Assembly (NCBI GenBank): GCA_002452325.1
Contig: DKFG01000112.1
Span: forward strand, 186-14,691
DNA length: 14,506 nt
DNA from: Geobacter sp. UBA6802
Lineage (GTDB): Bacteria > Desulfobacterota > Desulfuromonadia > Geobacterales > Pseudopelobacteraceae
Direction: 5' to 3'
In this document: positions 1 through 5,548 of the stretch, piece by piece
Position numbering within the stretch: the first letter of the stretch is position 1
Layout of the letters: the number at the start of each line of letters is the position of its first letter
The notes under the pieces: generated by a model
Seen by the model: the letters and a program-made list of their open reading frames with translations, nothing else
What the model was told of the DNA's origin: nothing
The model's database searches: none
Program-made: the position numbers and the translations under genes

Positions 1-929
1 ACGAGATCTCGGTGGCCTGCGGTGCTAAGCATACCCTCTACAACATCTCCCAAGCCCTGATTCAAGAAGGTGACGAGGTTATTATCCCTGGTCCCTACTG
101 GGTTTCATACCCAGACCAGATCGTACTGGCCGGCGGCACACCGGTGTTCATCATGACCGACGAATCCACCGGCTTCAAGATCACACCTGAGCAACTGGAA
201 AAGGCCATTACCCCCAAAACCAGATACCTGATCCTCAACTCACCCTGCAACCCCACCGGTTCCACCTACAGCAAGGAAGAGCTGGCTGCGCTGGGACAGG
301 TGCTGCTGAAGCAGGAGCATGTCCTGGTGGTTGCTGACGACATTTATGAGCGGCTGATCTATGATGGGCTGATCTTCTATAATATTGCCCAGGTGGTACC
401 GGAGTTGAAGTCCCGCACCATCGTGGTCAACGGTGTTTCCAAAACCTACGCCATGACCGGTTGGCGGATCGGTTACGCCTGCGGCCCCAAGGAACTGATG
501 GGGGCCATGACCAAGATGCAGTCTCAGTCAACCTCTAACGCCACCTCCATTGCCCAGAAGGCCTCGGTAGAGGCGCTCAACGGCCCCCAGGATGCCGTGG
601 CTGCCATGTGCGTTGAATTTGAAAAGCGCCGCACTTACATCGTAGACCGCTTGAACGCCATGCCCGGCGTTTCCTGCTTCAAGTCAAACGGTGCGTTCTA
701 TGTCTTCCCCAATTTCTCCGGATGCTATGGTAAGACCACACCAGGCGGCAAAAAGATTGAAAACTCAACAGACTTTGCAGCCTACCTGCTTGAAGACGCA
801 AAAGTGGCACTGGTACCGGGTGTTGCCTTTGGTGACGACCGTTATGCCCGTCTGTCCTATGCCATCAGTATGGATAACATTAAAAAGGGTATGGATCGGA
901 TTGAAGAGGCGATCAACAATCTGAAGTAA
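1..929 (+). CDS. Aspartate aminotransferase, class I (5' end missing)
   Basis: PLP-dependent transaminase that interconverts aspartate plus 2-oxoglutarate and oxaloacetate plus glutamate in the cytoplasm. The reading frame is open from base 3, so the gene starts upstream of the window; the GTG at 12 is internal, because the residues before it (E-I-S) continue the fold. About 308 residues are present of a usual ~400, so roughly 90 N-terminal residues are missing. Visible landmarks are the ACGAKH loop that binds the cofactor phosphate, PYWVSYPD, the NPTG motif (here NSPCNPTG), the ADDIYE aspartate that holds the PLP pyridine nitrogen, the Schiff-base lysine in VSKTYAMTGWR, and the C-terminal RLSYA arginine that binds the substrate carboxylate. 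The motif set fits the Bacillus AspB/Thermus type (subgroup I-gamma or I-beta) rather than E. coli AspC. A terminator follows directly, so this transcription unit ends here. Exact substrate range cannot be read from sequence. Confidence 0.95.
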   Translation, partial: EISVACGAKHTLYNISQALIQEGDEVIIPGPYWVSYPDQIVLAGGTPVFIMTDESTGFKITPEQLEKAITPKTRYLILNSPCNPTGSTYSKEELAALGQVLLKQEHVLVVADDIYERLIYDGLIFYNIAQVVPELKSRTIVVNGVSKTYAMTGWRIGYACGPKELMGAMTKMQSQSTSNATSIAQKASVEALNGPQDAVAAMCVEFEKRRTYIVDRLNAMPGVSCFKSNGAFYVFPNFSGCYGKTTPGGKKIENSTDFAAYLLEDAKVALVPGVAFGDDRYARLSYAISMDNIKKGMDRIEEAINNLK

Positions 930-936
930 CTGACAA

Positions 937-970
937 CAGGGGACGCATGCAAGTGTGTCCCCTGCTTTTT
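937..970 (+). terminator. Rho-independent terminator after the aminotransferase gene
   Basis: Inverted repeat with 11-bp arms at 937-947 and 954-964 (one G-U pair), a 6-nt loop, and a run of five T at 966-970. The outer eight pairs (CAGGGGAC/GTCCCCTG) are perfect. It lies 7 nt after the stop codon and separates the aminotransferase from the DUF1858-PilZ pair. Confidence 0.9.
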
Positions 971-985
971 CCCAACCCACTGCAC

Positions 986-990
986 GAGGA
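986..990 (+). promoter_or_regulatory. Ribosome binding site that selects the DUF1858 start
   Basis: GAGGA at 986-990 abuts or overlaps the upstream in-frame ATG at 990 and so cannot serve it. It lies 5 nt before the ATG at 996, which is the normal distance. The start at 996 is therefore preferred. Confidence 0.65.
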
Positions 991-995
991 TGCCC

Positions 996-1202
996 ATGAT
1001 CACCAAAGAGATGCTGATTGGCGACATCATCAGGCAACATCCTGAAACAGCCCAGGTATTTATCCACCATCAGCTTGAGTGCTGTGAATGTCAGCTGGCA
1101 GACCTGGAAACCCTTGAACATGGCGCCGGTTTTCATCAGGTTGCCATTGATGATCTGCTGGCTGAACTGAACGCAGCTGTCAGAAAATTCAATGCGGCCT
1201 GA
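996..1202 (+). CDS. DUF1858 domain protein (small, Cys-containing)
   Basis: A 68-residue protein made almost entirely of a DUF1858 domain, the helical fold found at the N terminus of ScdA/RIC-like proteins and beside hybrid-cluster proteins. It has the family shape: an MITKEMLIGDII start, a His-rich and hydrophobic middle, a cysteine cluster (ECCECQ, three Cys), and a C-terminal helix ending in LLAELNAA. In relatives a pair of cysteines in this position is common and is suspected to bind metal, FeS or nitric-oxide species; that role is unproven here. An in-frame ATG at 990 would add two residues but has no room for a ribosome binding site. The next gene starts 15 nt downstream, so the two are probably co-transcribed. 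I see no promoter in the short gap after the terminator, so the promoter may lie further upstream or be weak. Confidence 0.85.
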   Translation: MITKEMLIGDIIRQHPETAQVFIHHQLECCECQLADLETLEHGAGFHQVAIDDLLAELNAAVRKFNAA

Positions 1203-1217
1203 GCAGGCCCTGCTTAC

Positions 1218-2375
1218 ATGAGCGATTACGACAAATATCTGCAACATTTTCCCGTTGGCCTGAAGGTCACCGTAGGTATTCCCGTGCCTGGCGGGGATAC
1301 CTATCATGATTGGGCCATTATCCATCAGATTGATGAAGACCTTGTTTCGCTGCAACTCTCCCGCGATACGCTGCCTGAAAACGTTCGATTAACCGTTGGC
1401 ACCATCTTTGATGTCAGGGCTGGTGATGAGACATCAGGCTATTCCTGTCGTGCCATTGTGGTAACCGAAGGGTACCGTCGTGAAATCCTGCTGCGCCTGA
1501 TTGGTGAAATTGTCTCTTCAGAGTTACGCGAATTTTACCGGATTGATGCCTTCCTGCCGATCAGATACTTCCTCAGCGAAGAACAAAGCGAAGTAAAGCT
1601 GAAAAAGAACTGGCAGCAAAAACGTGAAGAACGGGCTGTTGCCGAGCAGGAGCGTAAAGAACGGGCTCAAAAACCATGGGAACGACTGTCCCAGGCGTCA
1701 GCCCATGAGGAACTGCCTGCAGAAGAGCAGAATATTGAAGGTTTTTTTGCAGATTCAGGAAAAGAGGACGATTTTCAGGAACAAAACCTGACAGGTAATG
1801 ATACTGCTGACCATAGCTGGGATGATGTAATTCCCCTTGCCGCCAATATCAGCGGAGGCGGCCTGCGTATGCTGTTGCACCACAGGTTTCAACCCGGTTC
1901 TCTGGTGCCGCTTGAGATTTATCTGCCGGAGGAACCGGATCACCGGATCATTGATGCCGTTGGTGTAGTGGCCTTTGCCAATGAAAACTATGCCGCTGGC
2001 AAACAGTTCCAGCGTATCACCTACAACACCGGGCTCAAGTTCAAGTGTATTGACGAGCGGGATCGTGACGCCATTGTCAGTTACATATCAACAGTACAAC
2101 TAAAACGGATTCGACAGATGCGGGAACAATACCTGTTCCGCAGTGGACCAGCAACCGACTCCACTTCCTTTACGGCTGAGCAACGCAGGATGTTTACCAT
2201 CAAGGCCGTTGCCAGCGGAATTATCGTACTGGCCTTTATGATTGGTCTGACGCTCTACTTTAAAGACTACTCTGAAAACCGCCCAAAAAATCAAATTGAA
2301 CAAATCTTTGACAAAGGGTTTGAAGATTATCTTAAAAAAATCGGGCGTGATCCTGCAGGAACACCATCCCGCTAA
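1218..2375 (+). CDS. PilZ-domain protein with C-terminal membrane anchor (c-di-GMP receptor candidate)
   Basis: 385 residues. Residues ~10-100 form a beta-rich N-terminal domain like the YcgR-N/PilZN partner domain. The PilZ domain begins at ~102 with the RxxxR motif (R104-E-F-Y-R108) and carries the second motif NxSxxG at 210-215 (N-I-S-G-G-G); together these are the two c-di-GMP contact motifs of the family. Between them lies an unusual charged, Glu/Lys/Arg/Gln-rich insert (~122-200), likely helical or coiled, that interrupts the first strands of the barrel. The barrel resumes at ~203-295. A single hydrophobic helix at ~329-348 is followed by a charged 37-residue tail. Likely an inner-membrane-tethered receptor of the second messenger c-di-GMP. 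It is 15 nt after the DUF1858 gene and converges on the lipoprotein gene with only 10 nt between stop codons. The output partner is unknown. A GGDEF enzyme lies elsewhere in this window, but a functional link is only conjecture. Confidence 0.85.
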   Translation: MSDYDKYLQHFPVGLKVTVGIPVPGGDTYHDWAIIHQIDEDLVSLQLSRDTLPENVRLTVGTIFDVRAGDETSGYSCRAIVVTEGYRREILLRLIGEIVSSELREFYRIDAFLPIRYFLSEEQSEVKLKKNWQQKREERAVAEQERKERAQKPWERLSQASAHEELPAEEQNIEGFFADSGKEDDFQEQNLTGNDTADHSWDDVIPLAANISGGGLRMLLHHRFQPGSLVPLEIYLPEEPDHRIIDAVGVVAFANENYAAGKQFQRITYNTGLKFKCIDERDRDAIVSYISTVQLKRIRQMREQYLFRSGPATDSTSFTAEQRRMFTIKAVASGIIVLAFMIGLTLYFKDYSENRPKNQIEQIFDKGFEDYLKKIGRDPAGTPSR

Positions 2376-2385
2376 AAACCTGCTG

Positions 2386-2808
2386 TTACTGCCACCCCAG
2401 AACCTGATAGCCCTTCTCAAACAAACACAGCTCAACAAACCTTCTGAATACCGGTGAATCTTCCGGCCCTTTCATGGCGCTGCTCACCAACGCTGCAGTA
2501 CCACCTGCTGCTGCGCCAATCAGACCACCCCGCAGGGCAGATCCACCGATGGCACCAACCACTGCACCGGTTGCACCTCCCACCAGTGCTGATTTGCCGG
2601 TCCGCGCCGCCACTTCCTCAGCCAGTCGTCCCTGGGCATTTGCCTCTTCAGCCAAACGGATACAGGTATCAATATCCCCTTGAGCAGCATCAGGGCCAGC
2701 CGAACGGTACTGTTCGTTGGGATATAAAACCGGTCGCTTTGAGGCGCATCCAGCCAGCGCAACAATCAGACAGCAGTACATAACAACCTGCACCACTTTA
2801 TGACTCAC
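2386..2808 (-). CDS. Glycine-zipper lipoprotein
   Basis: Starting from GTG at 2808 the product is 140 residues, with a short lipoprotein signal peptide: charged start (MSHK), hydrophobic stretch, and lipobox A-L-A-G-C with acylated Cys21. The mature part has a helical region and then a long Gly/Ala-rich glycine-zipper segment (about 20 Gly over 45 residues, with GxxxG spacing), which usually packs helices or inserts into membranes. The C-terminal ~30 residues (SPVFRRFVELCLFEKGYQVLGW) resemble the tail of outer-membrane glycine-zipper proteins. The longer ATG start at 2832 is rejected because it lies inside the arm of the palindrome at 2830-2867, and the ATG at 2814 is too close to the GAGGAG ribosome site. 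The precise role is unknown; cell-envelope localisation is the safe inference. No separate promoter is evident, so it may depend on read-through from the octaheme cytochrome gene. Confidence 0.8.
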   Translation of the reverse strand: MSHKVVQVVMYCCLIVALAGCASKRPVLYPNEQYRSAGPDAAQGDIDTCIRLAEEANAQGRLAEEVAARTGKSALVGGATGAVVGAIGGSALRGGLIGAAAGGTAALVSSAMKGPEDSPVFRRFVELCLFEKGYQVLGWQ

Positions 2809-2815
2809 TCGCATT

Positions 2816-2821
2816 CTCCTC
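2816..2821 (-). promoter_or_regulatory. Ribosome binding site that selects the GTG start of the lipoprotein
   Basis: On the - strand, GAGGAG (complement of 2816-2821) sits 7 nt before the GTG at 2808-2806. It is only 1 nt from the ATG at 2814 and lies downstream of the ATG at 2832, so it points to GTG as the start. Confidence 0.65.
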
Positions 2822-2829
2822 ACGAAGCT

Positions 2830-2867
2830 CATAAAGGCCGTCCGGTGTACACCGGACGGCCTTTATG
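2830..2867 (-). terminator. Perfect 38-bp palindrome, probable terminator of the octaheme cytochrome gene
   Basis: The 38 bases from CATAAAGG to CCTTTATG read identically on both strands (19-bp arms, no mismatch). The GC-rich core is flanked by AAA and TTT, as in bidirectional rho-independent terminators. It lies 28 nt after the cytochrome stop codon. The T run on the - strand is short (TTTAT), so termination may be partial and allow some read-through into the lipoprotein gene. A protein-binding dyad is a less likely alternative. Confidence 0.7.
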
Positions 2868-2895
2868 CCATCTTCTAAAATACTGCAGCTAAAGT

Positions 2896-4335
2896 CTATT
2901 TCAGCTTACGACCACCGGTCTGCATCGGGTCACCTTTGTAACCCAAGGCCTTCCAGTCCATCCGCTTGGAACCCATGTGGCACTCACCACACTGCAGCGC
3001 ATCCTCTTTGGGCGCTACTTCGTGAGGGGCAGACAGCCAGGCAACGGTATTCACAAACTGATACTTGCCGCTGTAGGGCAGCCCCAGATCCTGTGCGCCG
3101 TCCTTCAGTGCCTTGTCCCAATCATAGTGGTCCCACAGAGATTTGTACTGCTGGAAGGTGTTCAGATACTTGAACTTGGCATCCATCGGCTGGCTGCCCT
3201 GATAGAACTTATAGGGATAGATCTTGGCAGTCTTGTCCTTGATATCGCCAACCGGCTTGGTCATCACCACCGGTTTGGAAGGATCCTTGATCTTGTCGCC
3301 AACCATGTAGCGCTCTATTTTGCCGTTGTACCAGGCATAGGTGGGCACATAGTCCATGTTCCACTTGAAGGTGCCTTTTTTCTTGGCAAAGGTTTCTTGA
3401 TCAAACTCCTCTTGCGGCTCAATCTTCTTACCTACATCAGACCACCACCAACCAACCTTGGTTGCCTGACCGCGTGAAATGGTCGGGATGTGGCAGGTCT
3501 GGCAAGCAACTGCAGCAGAATGCTTTTCGATAATTGCCTTGTTACGTGATTTCTGATGGGGAGCCTTGGCTCCGCTGTGGCAGTCAGTACACTCAACCTT
3601 ACCCTGATGATGAGCCATCATGCTGGAGCGTCCGGCAATCTTGTGCTCCTTGGTTTTGTGGCAATCCTGGCAGGTCATGCCGGCACCACCTTTTTCTTTG
3701 CTGGCCATATGGACATCACGCTTCTTGTCAGCGCTCAACAGGGTTGAATCAAGACCGGGAGACTTGACGTTATCGCCACCGCCACCGTAGAAATGGCAGT
3801 AGCCGCAGTTTTGCAGGGTTGGCTTGCCAACGGTCTTGGCTGCCTTCTCAAGGTCCATGGAACCCTTCTTGATGGCAGCCATGTTGATGTCACAGCCAAC
3901 AGCAGCACGCTCGTAGTTACCTTTTCCAGCGTGGCATACCAGACAGTCGACCCGGGTTTTATCGGTGTGATCAAACTTGTTGCGGTTCCAGCCATAGCCG
4001 GCATGGCATTTGTTGCACGACTCTTGAGGCAGTCCATCCTTGCCATTGAAGACCGTGGTACAGAACGAGTTGATCATGTTGCTTTTACCGTACTCCTTGG
4101 TACTCTTCTCCATCCCCTTGACATGGTTGGGAGCCCCCTTCCAGTTCCAGTGGCTGGTCTTCATGAAATCCGTGGCCTGCTTCTCGTGACACTCCAGACA
4201 CTGCTTGGTTACGTCGCGGCCCTCTTTAAACGGCCCTTTGACGAAATCCGAGTGGTCAACCCCTGCAACCGCCAGAGATGCCACCAGCAGCAGTGCGGAT
4301 GAAACCGCAGCCACAACCGTCCGTACACCTTTCAT
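2896..4335 (-). CDS. otr: Octaheme c-type cytochrome, tetrathionate reductase (OTR) family
   Basis: 479 residues from the ATG at 4335. Residues 1-~25 are a Sec signal peptide ending AVA, so the protein is periplasmic. Eight CxxCH haem sites start at C46, C107, C131, C177, C222, C249, C278 and C449. The wide spacing between sites 7 and 8 (~170 residues, with aromatic-rich sequence such as WWWSD and WYNGKIERY) and landmarks such as KTSHWNW near site 1 and CHFYGGGGD after site 4 match the octaheme tetrathionate reductase family. The Shewanella member reduces tetrathionate, nitrite and hydroxylamine in vitro, with a lysine on the active-site haem; the physiological substrate is unsettled. Two extra cysteines (C92, C148) lie outside haem motifs. 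The upstream in-frame ATGs at 4380 and 4362 are rejected: they would put a charged leader before the signal peptide, while 4335 has a strong ribosome site. It has its own promoter 145 nt after the CydA-like pair on the same strand. Confidence 0.88.
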   Translation of the reverse strand: MKGVRTVVAAVSSALLLVASLAVAGVDHSDFVKGPFKEGRDVTKQCLECHEKQATDFMKTSHWNWKGAPNHVKGMEKSTKEYGKSNMINSFCTTVFNGKDGLPQESCNKCHAGYGWNRNKFDHTDKTRVDCLVCHAGKGNYERAAVGCDINMAAIKKGSMDLEKAAKTVGKPTLQNCGYCHFYGGGGDNVKSPGLDSTLLSADKKRDVHMASKEKGGAGMTCQDCHKTKEHKIAGRSSMMAHHQGKVECTDCHSGAKAPHQKSRNKAIIEKHSAAVACQTCHIPTISRGQATKVGWWWSDVGKKIEPQEEFDQETFAKKKGTFKWNMDYVPTYAWYNGKIERYMVGDKIKDPSKPVVMTKPVGDIKDKTAKIYPYKFYQGSQPMDAKFKYLNTFQQYKSLWDHYDWDKALKDGAQDLGLPYSGKYQFVNTVAWLSAPHEVAPKEDALQCGECHMGSKRMDWKALGYKGDPMQTGGRKLK

Positions 4336-4341
4336 ACTTCG

Positions 4342-4346
4342 TCCCC
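4342..4346 (-). promoter_or_regulatory. Ribosome binding site that selects the octaheme cytochrome start
   Basis: On the - strand AAAGGGGA, with core GGGGA complementary to 4342-4346, lies 6 nt before the ATG at 4335. It places the start right before the signal peptide. Confidence 0.75.
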
Positions 4347-4410
4347 TTTCTCTCCTGAGCATAAAATAACGCCTGGACAAACACCAAGCGTGACAGACTG
4401 AAAGCGAGAC

Positions 4411-4439
4411 ATAAAAACATATCTATATCTTGATGTCAA
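4411..4439 (-). promoter_or_regulatory. Sigma70-type promoter of the octaheme cytochrome gene
   Basis: On the - strand there is a perfect -35 box TTGACA (4439-4434), a 17-nt AT-rich spacer, and a -10 box TTTTAT (4416-4411; 4 of 6 to consensus). The predicted transcript would start near 4404, leaving a leader of about 70 nt before the ATG at 4335. A short inverted repeat GATGT-CA-ACATC (4432-4443) overlaps the -35 box. Confidence 0.6.
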
Positions 4440-4442
4440 CAT

Positions 4443-4461
4443 CTGCAACAGACCTGCAACA
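4443..4461 (-). repeat. Tandem 8-bp direct repeat just upstream of the cytochrome promoter
   Basis: CTGCAACA occurs twice on the + strand, at 4443-4450 and 4454-4461, exactly 11 bp apart (one helical turn). On the transcribed orientation the repeats sit immediately upstream of the -35 box, where a class II activator would bind. This is a candidate operator; no known regulator motif is recognised. Confidence 0.45.
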
Positions 4462-4480
4462 AGACCTTTAAAGTCTGTTT

Positions 4481-5548
4481 TTAATTGGCTTTTCTTGTTA
4501 CCGGCAGTTGCATCAGCATCCAGACAACCACGGCAAGACCCAGTACAAGTGTAACAATAAACAGAACCAGCGGTGACCACTGCACCTGCACCGGTACGGT
4601 GGTCGGATCAAAATAAGGGGCCAGGAAGTTGCCACGCACCACGTCACGCATGAATGACATGACATAGACCAGCGGCAGGGTCAGCCAGAGTGTGGGAAAT
4701 ACCAGCCGTTTGAAACCGGTGATCAGGGTAGCCACGGCAAGCAGGATTCCGACTGCCAACAAGGCAGTGGCAATAGTTCCTCCCCCCATGAACCGCAACA
4801 TGGTCTGCTTCGGCAGAGAAAGCAGGAACCAGCTGCCCAATCCAAGTTGCAGCAGGGTCAGCCAGGAAAAAAGCTGCATCCCCAGCCTTTGACCGGCTTC
4901 AGAGACTTCCGGATCAGACTTCAGTACCGTTGCAGCATACAACGCCGTAAACAGCCCCCCAACAGCAAGCGAACCGGTAATAATATGCAGGTAGCGCGGC
5001 ATCAACGTTGGGTCAGCCAGATTCAGCAGGGTACCGGCGGGGGAGGTAAACCAGCGACTCCAGCTGGCCGGAGAGATCATCATGGTCATATTATTGGAAA
5101 AGATAAAGCCGACTGCCAACAGCATGGCCAATGCTGCCAACAGTACAAACATGGCCAGGTTGCCCAGTTTTATAAAGCTGAAATCATAAATATAGGCCAG
5201 GTAGTAGGCGATGATCAAAAGCGGAATAACTGCAAGCCAGTACAGCCCCATCAACACCGTGCTTGAGTACAGCAGGTGCCCGTAAATTACATTAACAAAC
5301 AACAGAGGCGCTACTCCCAGGTTCACGGTAAAGGCAACCAGAAACGGCAACGCCTTGGCCAGCTCATGGGAAAGCTCATGGTGGGCACGCCCCGGATGCA
5401 GGTGGCTGATAAAGGCCACCAGTCCACACCCCAGCATGGCGTTCATGGCAAACAGGTGCAACGGAAAGGTCAGCATCAGAAAAAACTGAAACCAGCCGTT
5501 TGCAGCGGTCAACGTATCAGCCACAGGAATCAGGTCTACCGGATTCAT
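4481..5548 (-). CDS. CydA-like membrane subunit without c haem (b558-type site)
   Basis: 355 residues, hydrophobic, about eight or nine membrane helices. The layout follows cytochrome bd subunit CydA rather than CydB: H31 in helix 1, a G-rich helix 2 (FTVNLGVAPLL), helix 3 and a YLAYIYDF end. Two spots align well with the E. coli CydA haem b558 ligands: DPTLMPRYLH188 matches NP...VH186, and R252-F-M254 matches R391-I-M393. The glutamates at E. coli 99 and 107 are absent (YWLAVIP), and D302 stands where E445 would be. The region between helices 5 and 6 is short, so there is no quinol-binding Q-loop of normal size. It overlaps the partner gene by 4 nt (ATGA), with GGAGG 6 nt before the start, so the two are translationally coupled and probably form one complex. 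The fold assignment is by eye and function is unproven. Confidence 0.7.
   Translation of the reverse strand: MNPVDLIPVADTLTAANGWFQFFLMLTFPLHLFAMNAMLGCGLVAFISHLHPGRAHHELSHELAKALPFLVAFTVNLGVAPLLFVNVIYGHLLYSSTVLMGLYWLAVIPLLIIAYYLAYIYDFSFIKLGNLAMFVLLAALAMLLAVGFIFSNNMTMMISPASWSRWFTSPAGTLLNLADPTLMPRYLHIITGSLAVGGLFTALYAATVLKSDPEVSEAGQRLGMQLFSWLTLLQLGLGSWFLLSLPKQTMLRFMGGGTIATALLAVGILLAVATLITGFKRLVFPTLWLTLPLVYVMSFMRDVVRGNFLAPYFDPTTVPVQVQWSPLVLFIVTLVLGLAVVVWMLMQLPVTRKAN

Noticed and set aside
12..14. GTG at base 12 as the start of the aminotransferase
   Set aside because: The frame is open to the window edge and upstream residues E-I-S continue the family sequence; ~90 N-terminal residues are missing, so the gene is cut by the window.
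765..1355. 196-residue open frame on the - strand over the aminotransferase end, terminator and DUF1858 gene
   Set aside because: It crosses a terminator and two recognised genes and matches no family.
2830..2832. ATG start for the lipoprotein at 2832
   Set aside because: It lies inside the palindrome, has no ribosome site before it, and gives a leader with extra Arg before an already complete lipoprotein signal peptide.
4430..4444. FNR-type site at the octaheme promoter
   Set aside because: TTGAT is followed by GTCAACATC; the FNR/CRP spacing of TTGAT-N4-ATCAA is not met, so only a generic dyad is reported.
4465..4480. Terminator after the second CydA-like gene
   Set aside because: The - strand has AACAGAC/GTCTGTT arms with a 19-nt loop and no T run. 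The + strand AGAC...GTCT followed by T5 has only four good pairs and no + strand gene to end.
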